17,184 nt of DNA from an uncultured Eubacterium sp. GTDB lineage: Bacteria > Bacillota > Clostridia > Lachnospirales > Lachnospiraceae. Below the pieces are notes generated by a model that ran no database searches, had not been told where the DNA came from, and saw only the letters and a program-made list of their open reading frames with translations. The translations under genes and the position numbers were made by a program. The stretch's first letter is position 1; each line of letters starts with the position of its first letter. The stretch lies in NCBI GenBank assembly GCA_900547255.1, contig URGC01000053.1, forward strand, positions 1 through 17,184, in the 5' to 3' direction. Below, piece after piece: positions 7,749 to 15,772 of this stretch.

Positions 7749-9164
7749 ATGAGAATATGTATAGTTGCAGAAGGATGTTATCCTTATGTAATCGGTGGTG
7801 TATCAGGCTGGATTAATAACCTTATAACATCATTTCCTGAATATGAATTCATAATGTTAGCGATAATATCTGACAGGTCTGTAAGCGGCAAGTTCAAATA
7901 CACATTGCCTGATAATGTTACAGAGGTTCATGAAGTATATCTTAATGATAAAGAATATGTGACTAAGCTTAACAAGAAGTATAAGAAAGCAAGATTATCA
8001 AGTGATAACTTAAAGGCTCTTGAGTCGCTTCTTATAGGCAGGGATACTGACTGGGAGAGACTTACAAGACTTTTCCAGAGCCATAAGATATCACTTGACC
8101 AGTTGCTTATGGGGCCAGATTTCCTTGAGGCATCTATGAGAAATTATGAGTTAAAGCATGGCGAGATTGTATTCTCAGATTTCTTATGGACAATGCGTTC
8201 TATGTATCTGCCATTATTTTTATCAATGCAGTCAGATATTCCTAAGGCGGACATATATCATTGTGTTGCGACTGGATATTCAGGAATACTTGGTGCGATG
8301 GCTAAGATATTATACCCGGACAGCAGACTTATTGTGTCAGAGCATGGTATATATACAAGAGAGCGAGAGGAAGAGATTATCAAGGCTGAGTGGATTCAGA
8401 GCATATATAAGAATATCTGGATTGACCAGTTTAAGAAGATGTCATTATTCGCATACGATAAGGCAGATGTTGTGACATCACTCTATGCAAGAGCAAGGGA
8501 GCTTCAGATTGAGCTTGGCTGTAAAGAGAGCAAGACAATGATAACACCTAACGGAATAGACCCGGCAAGATTTTCTGACATTCCACAGAAAGACCCTAAA
8601 GACCCATTTATCAATATAGGTGCGGTACTCAGAGTAACACCAATCAAGGATGTCAAGACAATGATTATGGCGTTTGGTTATGCCAAGGCTATCAATCCTA
8701 AGTTAAAGTTATGGATAATGGGCCCTACAGATGAGGATGCTGATTATGCCAAGGAGTGTTTCTCGCTTGTTGAGGATATGCAGATAAAGGATATCGTATT
8801 TACTGGAAGAATCAATACAAACGAATACATTGGCAGGATGGATTTCACAATACTTACAAGTATCAGTGAGGGTCAGCCTCTTACAATTCTGGAGGGTTAT
8901 GGAGCTAAAAAGCCAGTTATAGCAACAGACGTTGGTAACTGCCGCGGACTTATATATGGCGAGGGAGACAGCTTTGGTCAGGCTGGTATTCTTACACATA
9001 TCATGAATGTGGAAGAAATCAAAGATGCAATGCTGTTCCTTGCGGATAATCCTGATGTATGCAGACAGTATGGGGAGAACGGATATAAGAGATTCTTAAG
9101 CAAATATACAATTCAGGATATGAAAAAGACATACGCGCAGATATATAAAAAATTATCAAAGTAA
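7749..9164 (+). CDS. pelF: Pel polysaccharide glycosyltransferase PelF (GT4)
   Basis: A 471-residue cytoplasmic retaining glycosyltransferase with two Rossmann domains. The N-terminus gives the PelF signature AEGCYPYVIGGVSGW (7-21). Next come EHGIYTRERE (198-207), a segment that is very characteristic of PelF, and then the GT4 C-terminal domain with the EX7E pair SEGQPLTILE (E374 and E382), which holds the nucleotide-sugar donor. In Pseudomonas, PelF uses UDP-linked N-acetylated hexosamine and extends the polymer at the inner face of the membrane, held there by PelD, PelE and PelG. The length is close to the family norm (around 500 residues). It is followed 15 bases later by pelG, with AAAGGAG overlapping its own stop codon. 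This is the most secure family call in the window together with pelG. Confidence 0.93.
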   Translation: MRICIVAEGCYPYVIGGVSGWINNLITSFPEYEFIMLAIISDRSVSGKFKYTLPDNVTEVHEVYLNDKEYVTKLNKKYKKARLSSDNLKALESLLIGRDTDWERLTRLFQSHKISLDQLLMGPDFLEASMRNYELKHGEIVFSDFLWTMRSMYLPLFLSMQSDIPKADIYHCVATGYSGILGAMAKILYPDSRLIVSEHGIYTREREEEIIKAEWIQSIYKNIWIDQFKKMSLFAYDKADVVTSLYARARELQIELGCKESKTMITPNGIDPARFSDIPQKDPKDPFINIGAVLRVTPIKDVKTMIMAFGYAKAINPKLKLWIMGPTDEDADYAKECFSLVEDMQIKDIVFTGRINTNEYIGRMDFTILTSISEGQPLTILEGYGAKKPVIATDVGNCRGLIYGEGDSFGQAGILTHIMNVEEIKDAMLFLADNPDVCRQYGENGYKRFLSKYTIQDMKKTYAQIYKKLSK

Positions 9165-9179
9165 AGGAGACGTAGGGCA

Positions 9180-10658
9180 ATGGCGGGAATTGGTATCAAG
9201 TTAAACAAATTCTTTGGTAAAAGCTCAGTTTCATCATATGTTGCAGGTGCTGGATACAGTGTTATAACTACAGTTGCACCTATGATAGTGGTTATCGGTG
9301 ATATTATGCTCATGAGGTGGGCACTTAATTACACAGATGCTACCACATATAATAACAGAGAGCTTTTTCAGGTTACCATATTATATATATTTATGTTTAC
9401 GCTGCTTGCACAGGCTCCTTTTAATGCGGTGTTATCCAAATATGTATCAGATGAGATATTCAAGGAACAATACAGCAATATTATGGCAGCATTCAGGATT
9501 GGGCTGCTGCTCGATATAGTGCTTAACTGCATACTTGTAATACCTTTTACACTACATGAATATTTTGCAGGCCATGTGGATGTGTTATATATACTTGTAT
9601 CAGTTGTATGTTTTATCGCCCTGTCACTAACATTTTATACAGTTATGTATCTGTCACTGTGTAAGGATTATGGAAAGATATCATGGTTTTACATAATAGG
9701 AATGGTAGTGGCATTCGTGCTGTCGCTTATTCTTGTGTATGGAGCCGGAATGGAAGTTACATTGGCGATGCTTTTATCGCTGGCGGTTGGATTCATAGTG
9801 ATTGCATCACTGTCATATGCGCTTCTTAGACATTATTTTTCGACTAACAGCAGACAGTATCTTGATGTAATTAAATATATATTGAGATTCTGGAAGCTTG
9901 TAGGAGCTAATACATTGTATACATTAGGCTTGTTTATACACAATTTCGTGTTCTGGACTTCTGGTTTAAGAAATGTCGTTGCAGATACATTTGTGTGTGC
10001 TGAATCATATGATTTTGCAACATGCCTTGGTATGTTTACTAATATATCAGCCAGTGTAATATTCGTGTCACTCATAGAGATGCATTTTAATGCAAAATAT
10101 AAGCAGTATTCAGAGGCGATTATCGGTGGAAGACTTATAGACATCAAGAAGACTAAGAGCAGAATGTTCCGTATGCTCTCTGAGCTTCTTATGTCGATGG
10201 TAAGAATACAGTTCATCGTATCAACTGCGTTGTTCCTTATATGCGTTATTGCACTTCAAAGACTCGGATTTGCAGGAATTGTATTGCAGTTGTATCCATG
10301 TCTTGCCGCTGGATATTTCATGGTGTACATAATGTACGCTGTATTTATGTTCCTGTATTACTTTAACGACCTTGATGGTTCACTTATAACAGCACTTATT
10401 TTCTGTGTGGGAACACTTGCAGGAAGCATTGTGAGCATGAGATTTGATGTTATATGGTATGGTCTGGGTCTTGTGTTCGGCGCATTCTGTGCATGGACAT
10501 ATGGATATTTCAGATTAAAATATATGGAAGATACACTTCACATTCATGTCTTCTGCAATGGTAATATTCTTGCACAGGTTAAAGGAAAGAGACCTTCAAG
10601 CATGGTATTTAATGGCGTGGTTGTGGAGAACAAGAAAAGGGGAGGTAAGAGAAAATGA
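9180..10658 (+). CDS. pelG: Pel polysaccharide transporter PelG (MOP/MATE-like)
   Basis: A 492-residue integral membrane protein with about 12 to 14 hydrophobic helices and a typical PelG N-terminus: MAGIGIKLNKFF, a short Ser-rich stretch, then a helix with AGAGYSVITTVAPM, and QAPFNAVLSKYVSD after the second helix. PelG belongs to the MOP flippase superfamily and is thought to move the growing Pel chain across the cytoplasmic membrane in a complex with PelD, PelE and PelF. The last 45 residues form a charged cytoplasmic tail ending KKRGGKRK. Its stop codon overlaps the start of the next gene (ATGA), so translation is probably coupled to the DUF2304 protein. Confidence 0.92.
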   Translation: MAGIGIKLNKFFGKSSVSSYVAGAGYSVITTVAPMIVVIGDIMLMRWALNYTDATTYNNRELFQVTILYIFMFTLLAQAPFNAVLSKYVSDEIFKEQYSNIMAAFRIGLLLDIVLNCILVIPFTLHEYFAGHVDVLYILVSVVCFIALSLTFYTVMYLSLCKDYGKISWFYIIGMVVAFVLSLILVYGAGMEVTLAMLLSLAVGFIVIASLSYALLRHYFSTNSRQYLDVIKYILRFWKLVGANTLYTLGLFIHNFVFWTSGLRNVVADTFVCAESYDFATCLGMFTNISASVIFVSLIEMHFNAKYKQYSEAIIGGRLIDIKKTKSRMFRMLSELLMSMVRIQFIVSTALFLICVIALQRLGFAGIVLQLYPCLAAGYFMVYIMYAVFMFLYYFNDLDGSLITALIFCVGTLAGSIVSMRFDVIWYGLGLVFGAFCAWTYGYFRLKYMEDTLHIHVFCNGNILAQVKGKRPSSMVFNGVVVENKKRGGKRK

Positions 10659-11035
10659 TGCCGGTAGTTCTAAGAATCACAGTGATAGTGATAGGGTGCC
10701 TTTTTCTTGTGCTGAATCTGGTAACCTATGTTAAGAAAAATCTTACAGAGAAATTCACATGGCTGTGGACTTTATTTGCAGTGGTTATGATATTGTCTGG
10801 AATTGTTCCGGGATTGTATGACTGGAGTTCTACAATGAATTCATCTGGTTATATCGCAGTTGGAATAATAGCATTTCTTGTAATCCAGTTTATATTCATC
10901 ATAACGAAAGAGATTGCAGAATTAAAGAGACGTAACAAAGAGCTTGCAATGCATGTGTCATTGCTTAATCAGGAAAATGAAAGAATCCTTGCACGCCTTG
11001 AAAAGATGACAGGTGTGAATAAATCGGAAATATAA
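10655..11035 (+). CDS. DUF2304 small membrane protein (GacJ-like)
   Basis: A 126-residue protein with three hydrophobic helices (about 5-24, 36-57 and 65-89), followed by a charged coiled-coil tail (about 89-120, with AELKRRNKELAMHVSLLN). This is the layout of DUF2304 proteins. A known member, GacJ of group A streptococcus, binds the GT2 enzyme GacI and stimulates synthesis of undecaprenyl-phosphate-GlcNAc. A GT2 lies two genes downstream (12295) and lacks convincing membrane helices of its own, which fits such a partnership; that link is inferred. The start overlaps the pelG stop by four bases. A second ATG follows at once at 10658, with GGGGAGG just upstream, so either start works. Confidence 0.75.
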   Translation: MMPVVLRITVIVIGCLFLVLNLVTYVKKNLTEKFTWLWTLFAVVMILSGIVPGLYDWSSTMNSSGYIAVGIIAFLVIQFIFIITKEIAELKRRNKELAMHVSLLNQENERILARLEKMTGVNKSEI

Positions 11036-11047
11036 CAGGCGATACAC

Positions 11048-12265
11048 ATGAAGAAAGATATTTTGTTAGTAATTAATACTCTTGGCAGGGCTGGTGCCGA
11101 GACTGCACTTGTGGCTCTTATTAAAAGGCTTGACCCGGAAAAATACAATATATATCTGTATGTGTGTCTTGGACAGGGCGAGCTTATAAGAGATATCCCT
11201 GATTATGTAATGGTTCTCAACCAAGACTATGATGAATCATCAGTGCTCACAGCGGATGGTAAAAAACAGCTTAAATCAAGGGTGTTTAAAATGCTGTTTA
11301 CAAGGGAAGCGGCATTCAGGAATATACCATATATTATCAGCAATACGGTACATAATCTTATGGAACACAGAAAAGTTAGTGTTGACAAACTCCTGTGGAG
11401 CGTGGTCGCTGATGCCGGTGCAGCATATGCAGGAGACAGACACTATGACCTCGCAGTTGCCTATATAGAGGGGGCGGCAGCCTATTTTGTTGACAGATAT
11501 GTCAATGCTGATAAAAAGGCGGGCTTCATACATGTGGATTATGGAATGGCTGGATACAGCAGAAGGCTTGACAGGGAATGTTATGACAGATTTGATAAGG
11601 TATTTACAGTATCAGATGAGGTTAAGGATTCATTTCTTAAAATATATCCGGAGTGTAAAGATAAGACAGAGGTATTCCATAATCTTATAGATATTGATTC
11701 GGTTAAGAGCAAGGCAGAGACGTTCGTGCCAGATGACATAGATACTGACAGCCAGAAAATAAGAATTCTTACAGTATGCCGTCTTACCACGCAGAAGGCA
11801 CTTGAAGTATCAATCGGAGCCATGAAAATTCTTAAAGATAAAGGAATTGATGCGGTGTGGTATGTTGTTGGTGATGGCCCTGAGAGAGACAGATTATCAG
11901 ACCTTATCAGGCAGTATGATGTTGCAGACAGATTTATATTACTTGGAAGCAGGGATAATCCATATCCATATTACAAGGCATGCGATATATATGTCCATGC
12001 GACTAAGTATGAGGGCAAGAGTATAGCTATACAGGAAGCCCAGATTATAGGACTTCCGATAATCGCCTCTGATTGCAGCGGTAACAGGGAGCAGATTATA
12101 GATGGTGTTGACGGAATATTGTGTGAATTCAGTGAGGCAGGCATCGCACAGGCTGTAACTGATATGATAGCAGACCGCCGGAACTGGGATGGATATTGTG
12201 AGAATGCAAGTAAAAAAGTATGCGATAACAGCGGTGAACTTAACAGATTATATGAGTTGTTATAA
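11048..12265 (+). CDS. Glycosyltransferase family 4 protein
   Basis: A 405-residue cytoplasmic GT4 enzyme. The N-terminal Rossmann domain begins ILLVINTLGRAGAETAL (5-21), the GGAE-type loop common to GT4. The C-terminal domain has ILTVCRLTTQKA, VGDGPERDRL and the EX7E pair YEGKSIAIQE (E322 and E330), which binds the donor nucleotide. The acceptor and sugar cannot be told from sequence. It is not a second PelF: it lacks the PelF N-terminus and the EHGIYTRE segment. It starts 12 bases after the DUF2304 gene with only a weak ribosome binding site (AGGCG), so translation may depend on the upstream gene. Its place in the operon suggests it adds a side-chain or primer sugar to the Pel-like polymer or to an associated glycan. 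Confidence 0.88.
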   Translation: MKKDILLVINTLGRAGAETALVALIKRLDPEKYNIYLYVCLGQGELIRDIPDYVMVLNQDYDESSVLTADGKKQLKSRVFKMLFTREAAFRNIPYIISNTVHNLMEHRKVSVDKLLWSVVADAGAAYAGDRHYDLAVAYIEGAAAYFVDRYVNADKKAGFIHVDYGMAGYSRRLDRECYDRFDKVFTVSDEVKDSFLKIYPECKDKTEVFHNLIDIDSVKSKAETFVPDDIDTDSQKIRILTVCRLTTQKALEVSIGAMKILKDKGIDAVWYVVGDGPERDRLSDLIRQYDVADRFILLGSRDNPYPYYKACDIYVHATKYEGKSIAIQEAQIIGLPIIASDCSGNREQIIDGVDGILCEFSEAGIAQAVTDMIADRRNWDGYCENASKKVCDNSGELNRLYELL

Positions 12266-12294
12266 GTTATAGTTATAGCAGAAATGAGGGGAAT

Positions 12295-13065
12295 ATGCAG
12301 AAGGAAGTATTGATAATAATACCTGCTTATAATGAGGAGCAGAATATTGATAAGGTATTAGACAGATTAAGCGTTCCAGAGATATCAGATGTATGTGATA
12401 TTCTTGTTATGAATGATGCATCATCTGACAATACGAACTGGAAGGCTAAGAAGAGAAGTAATGTTGCAGTTGTAACACATGTGTTTAACCTTGGGTATGG
12501 CGGAGCATTGCAGCTTGGCTATAAGTATGCAATACGTTACCATTATAAATATGTTATCCAGATGGATGCTGATGGACAGCATGATGCCTGTAATGTGCTC
12601 AACATATATAACACATTAAAGACCAGGATTAACGGTTCTTATCCTGATATTGTACTCGGTTCAAGATATCTGCCAGACAGTGCACCATATCCTGTATCAT
12701 TTATGAAGAACATAGCCTATAAGATTTTCAGGCTGATAATCAAGATGACGACAGGCAAGACAATCATGGATCCGACTACAGGACTTCAGGGAATAAGCTG
12801 GAGAGCAGTTGTATATTACTCTAAATTCGGACATTTTGACGACAGATACCCAGATGCCAACATGATAACAGGAATGATACTTAAAGGTTACAATGTTGTT
12901 GAGATTCCGGGAGTAATGCATATAAGAACTGCCGGCAAGAGCATGCATTCAGGATTAAAACCTATTGGCTATATGTTCCATATGTTTTTAAGCATACTTG
13001 GAATACTTATAAGACAAAGCAAAGAAAAAAACGAACCAAAGGCGGTGGAAAAATCAGATGTGTAG
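12295..13065 (+). CDS. Glycosyltransferase family 2 protein, DPM1/GacI-like
   Basis: A 256-residue GT-A-fold enzyme. It shows PAYNEE (10-15), NDASSDNT (40-47), FNLGYGGALQLG (64-75) and the DXD metal site QMDADGQHD (D91 and D93), then LGSRYL and DPTTGLQG. This set is typical of enzymes that transfer a sugar from a nucleotide donor to a polyprenyl phosphate, such as dolichol-phosphate mannose synthase and bacterial GacI. The C-terminal part has a single hydrophobic stretch (about 226-241) and a charged tail, so membrane contact may need a partner such as the DUF2304 protein. The likely product is an undecaprenyl-phosphate-linked sugar for transfer outside the cell; the sugar is unknown. GAGGGG sits only 3 bases before the ATG. 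The 3' end overlaps the next gene by 8 bases. Confidence 0.85.
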   Translation: MQKEVLIIIPAYNEEQNIDKVLDRLSVPEISDVCDILVMNDASSDNTNWKAKKRSNVAVVTHVFNLGYGGALQLGYKYAIRYHYKYVIQMDADGQHDACNVLNIYNTLKTRINGSYPDIVLGSRYLPDSAPYPVSFMKNIAYKIFRLIIKMTTGKTIMDPTTGLQGISWRAVVYYSKFGHFDDRYPDANMITGMILKGYNVVEIPGVMHIRTAGKSMHSGLKPIGYMFHMFLSILGILIRQSKEKNEPKAVEKSDV

Positions 13066-14242
13066 AGTTATCTGTATTAGTGACGATACACCATCAAGAG
13101 GATGGTACAGTTTATACCCATTTGTCCTGTCAGAGACAGTTGATTATGGTCAGTTAAAATGGAGTATAAAAAATTATGAATATCTTGTTTTAGCACGTAT
13201 CAATCTGTATGAATTCAGGGATTCAGACATAGATGATGCGGCACTTGATAATCTGTCCAGAATGTTTGATTTCTTTAGAACATACAAAAAAGAAATAATT
13301 CTCAGATTTGTGTATGATATAGATGGTAATGGGCTTATGAATGAGCCGAAATCTATTAAGATAATCAAAAGACATATGCAGCAGGTTGCCCCTTATATTA
13401 TTAAGAATCACGACATTATATTGACAATGCAGGGCGTGTTCATAGGAAGCTGGGGAGAGATGCACACATCGAGGTATGCAGACAGTGCTGATATAGCAGA
13501 CCTTGTTATTACATTGTATGAGGCTGTTAAGGGAAGTGTTAATATTGCTTTAAGAAAACCTTCCCAGATAAGGGAATTTGTTCAATTCCTTGATGCAACA
13601 CTTTATCCTGACAAGGAAAAACTTATGAAAAGAATAGGATTGTATGATGATGCCATGTTATCAACTGATACTGATATGGGAACATTTTCATATGATAATT
13701 TAGATGATGATATGAAGATGTTAAAGGAACTTTCATCTATCAATGCAATAGGCGGCGAGGCAGTATCAGGAGATATTGACTTAGATGAACCAGAGGTGTC
13801 TATTGAGGGACTTAAAAAACGATATGTCACATATCTTAACAGCCAGTACGACCCAGAGGCTGTTGGTAAATGGAAAAAGCAGTATCTATATGATGAGCAT
13901 ATGACTGCATATAAGTATATAACAGAGCATCTTGGCTATCGTCTCGAATACAGAGGAATGATATTTAATCCTTTTGGCTTAAGAACTGTTATATTTTTTA
14001 AAAATACAGGATTTGCACCTTTCTATGGAAAAATCAAGCTGCTTATCAATGAAAACAATCAAAGCACTCAAAAGCTGGAAGCCATATCTAATAAGGATAT
14101 AATAAAGCCGGGTGAAACTGTTAAATTCGTGTTTAAGAAAAAATGGTTCCCATGGCAATTATATTTAACCGGCGTCCGTGTATCTGATGGTAAATCAGTC
14201 GGCTTGTACAGAAGAGAGAGGGACAGCAGCGGTGGTATCTAA
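13058..14242 (+). CDS. DUF4874/DUF4832 protein without signal peptide, putative glycosidase-like
   Basis: A 394-residue protein that starts right at the domain boundary (DDTPSRGWYSLYPF), so it has no signal peptide or membrane helix and should stay in the cytoplasm. Residues about 10 to 190 match the DUF4874 barrel-like half: ILRFVYDIDG and MQGVFIGSWGEMHTS with E134. Residues about 190 to 390 match DUF4832: GGEAVSG with E234, then YLNSQYDP and a strand-rich end. Both Glu positions are kept in the secreted paralogue on the minus strand (E175 and E291), so they are good candidates for catalytic acids; no activity is established for the family that I know of. The start overlaps the GT2 gene by 8 bases. 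The end overlaps the convergent paralogue gene by 48 bases. It could also be exported by an unknown route. Confidence 0.75.
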   Translation: MCRVICISDDTPSRGWYSLYPFVLSETVDYGQLKWSIKNYEYLVLARINLYEFRDSDIDDAALDNLSRMFDFFRTYKKEIILRFVYDIDGNGLMNEPKSIKIIKRHMQQVAPYIIKNHDIILTMQGVFIGSWGEMHTSRYADSADIADLVITLYEAVKGSVNIALRKPSQIREFVQFLDATLYPDKEKLMKRIGLYDDAMLSTDTDMGTFSYDNLDDDMKMLKELSSINAIGGEAVSGDIDLDEPEVSIEGLKKRYVTYLNSQYDPEAVGKWKKQYLYDEHMTAYKYITEHLGYRLEYRGMIFNPFGLRTVIFFKNTGFAPFYGKIKLLINENNQSTQKLEAISNKDIIKPGETVKFVFKKKWFPWQLYLTGVRVSDGKSVGLYRRERDSSGGI

Positions 14243-15673
14243 ACTTCCCAGCTCATATCCATACTGTGTCAGTGCAATGTCATTGGCAAGCTTAATTGTT
14301 TCGCCAGATGTTTTGTCTGTTATTTTCAGATAAAATGTAATAGTACTGTCAGCAGTATTAGTACCATCTAAAGGTATTGAAAGATTGACATTCGTTGTCT
14401 GTCCCGGATACCATGTCCTTACATTAGTCTGTGATGTCACATCACATTGTACCATGTCTGTATTGCCTTCGGCATCTGTGACGGAGGCATATATATACAC
14501 ATTAAAATCACGATATGCTGGTGAGAATCCAACATTGTCTACATTAAGATTGACTGAGGCAGCCTGCTTATATGATTTAAGTGAGATTGCCGAGTCTCTT
14601 AATACATAACGATATCCCATATGAGTACCAATATACTGATAGGCAGTAGTTCCGTAGAATGCATCATTGCCTGTATAAATCTGTCGTTTCCACTTGTTAA
14701 GCACGCTCATGTCGTGTGCCCTGTTAAGGTATGATACATGCATGGCGGCAAGGTCTGTGGCAGCGTTATCTATATCGTTGTATGGATTGTCAAGCACAGC
14801 TTCCCCGCCATTAGGAACCATGAGGCACAATGAATTCTGGTATTGTATCTCCTGTGTTCTGTTGCCTTTAGAGGTATAGCTGGCAGAAGAGAAGTTCATA
14901 TCAGAAGAGCCATATGTTCCTACATCTATTGAGGAGCCAAGACAGCCATCATTGAAAAGTCCTATGCGGAAGTTACTGCTTCCACTTGTTACAGTGCTTG
15001 CTACATCTGGAAGAGAGGCTGTTTTAAGAATAGTTCTTAAGTGCTGTGGAGTTCTTACTGACAGATATATTCTTTTATCAATAACACTGTTAAGATAATC
15101 TGCAAGTTCAATCATGCTGGCTTCATCCATATAATTAGAGTTGTTCATCTCTGCAAAATTACCGACAAATATTCCCTGCATGATATATACATAGCTGGTA
15201 TAGCGGTTTACAACTGAGGCAGTCTGAGACATGTGTGTCTTGATAATGCTTATATCAGCCGGCTCAGTCTGCGTTGCCTTACCATTCCAGTCATAGAGAA
15301 AGCGGAGAATGATATTGTGTCCGTTGTATCCCCATGTAGATATTATATTGTCTAACTGCGCGAGGGCATTATCACTGAGCTCGCCAGTGTTGAAATTTTT
15401 AAGGTTAATCTCTAACATGATTAAGCGTGTGTCAGAACTGCTTTGAAGATATCTGGCAGTAGTGCTGTCAAATTCGCCTGAATCACCATTGGTAAGGGAA
15501 TATCCAAACATGCTGTACCATCCGCAGTAGGGATTGTTAAGCTCAGATGTTGCCTCAGAATATTCAAATGTCCCAGATACACTCTGTGTACCATATTTGT
15601 ATGCATTAACACCTACAGTAGCTGCAGGAATCAGAATTACAATACTTAAGAGAGCAGCAAGAATCTTTTCCAT
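14195..15673 (-). CDS. Secreted DUF4874/DUF4832 protein, putative glycosidase-like
   Basis: A 492-residue protein with a clear signal peptide: a charged start (MEK), a hydrophobic core (5-20) and a likely cut after VNA (22-24). The mature part begins with a spacer, then NNPYCGWYSMFGYS (DUF4874 start), ILRFLYDWNGK (122-132), MQGIFVGNFAEMNNS with E175, and in the DUF4832 half PNGGEAVLDN with E291, followed by MHVSYLNRAHDMSVLNKW. The last 130 residues are strand-rich, like a carbohydrate-binding or immunoglobulin-type domain. No cell-wall anchor (LPXTG) or membrane helix is seen at the C-terminus. It is homologous to the 13058 protein along most of its length, but longer. A role in trimming or binding the extracellular polymer is a reasonable guess. 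An AAAGGA ribosome binding site lies 9 bases before the ATG. Confidence 0.8.
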   Translation of the reverse strand: MEKILAALLSIVILIPAATVGVNAYKYGTQSVSGTFEYSEATSELNNPYCGWYSMFGYSLTNGDSGEFDSTTARYLQSSSDTRLIMLEINLKNFNTGELSDNALAQLDNIISTWGYNGHNIILRFLYDWNGKATQTEPADISIIKTHMSQTASVVNRYTSYVYIMQGIFVGNFAEMNNSNYMDEASMIELADYLNSVIDKRIYLSVRTPQHLRTILKTASLPDVASTVTSGSSNFRIGLFNDGCLGSSIDVGTYGSSDMNFSSASYTSKGNRTQEIQYQNSLCLMVPNGGEAVLDNPYNDIDNAATDLAAMHVSYLNRAHDMSVLNKWKRQIYTGNDAFYGTTAYQYIGTHMGYRYVLRDSAISLKSYKQAASVNLNVDNVGFSPAYRDFNVYIYASVTDAEGNTDMVQCDVTSQTNVRTWYPGQTTNVNLSIPLDGTNTADSTITFYLKITDKTSGETIKLANDIALTQYGYELGSLDTTAAVPLSSVQAD

Positions 15674-15707
15674 TCGATAAAAATCCTTTCTTGATATTAA
15701 CTCGACT

Positions 15708-15716
15708 ATTATAGCA
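15708..15716 (-). promoter_or_regulatory. Predicted extended -10 promoter of the secreted DUF4874/DUF4832 gene
   Basis: On the minus strand this reads TGCTATAAT, identical to the plus-strand box at 15732-15740. Transcription would begin near 15701, leaving a leader of about 28 bases before the start codon at 15673. A -35 box is again poor, and its position falls inside the other promoter's -10 arm. Confidence 0.6.
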
Positions 15717-15731
15717 TTAAGACATTAAAAA

Positions 15732-15740
15732 TGCTATAAT
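15732..15740 (+). promoter_or_regulatory. Predicted extended -10 promoter of the flippase gene
   Basis: TGCTATAAT is an extended -10 (TGn plus a perfect TATAAT). The start of transcription would be near 15747, giving a short leader of about 26 bases with GGAGGA at 15764-15769 before the ATG at 15773. No TTGACA-like -35 box is seen 17 bases upstream (the bases there are TAGCAT), which fits an extended -10 promoter. Confidence 0.6.
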
Positions 15741-15772
15741 ATTACTAATAAGCTTATGAGTGTGGAGGAATA

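Larger units (their letters stand above)
15707..15741. repeat. 12-bp perfect inverted repeat between divergent genes
   Basis: The arms TATTATAGCATT (15707-15718) and AATGCTATAATA (15730-15741) are exact reverse complements, separated by 11 bases. Each arm contains an outward-facing extended -10 box. The symmetry axis lies near 15724, close to the middle of the 99-base intergenic region (15674-15772). Because both expected transcripts begin outside the arms, this should work as DNA and not as an RNA hairpin. Confidence 0.8.

Noticed and set aside
9833..10216. Antisense open frame of 127 codons inside pelG
   Set aside because: No ribosome binding site or family resemblance was seen, and the plus-strand pelG reading is unambiguous.
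12259..12277. Three copies of GTTATA across the stop of the GT4 gene
   Set aside because: Very short AT-rich repeat in an AT-rich genome; it includes a stop codon and shows no known site pattern.
15707..15741. Invertible promoter element (phase variation)
   Set aside because: The arms are only 11 bases apart, so nothing useful could be inverted, and no recombinase gene is in the window.
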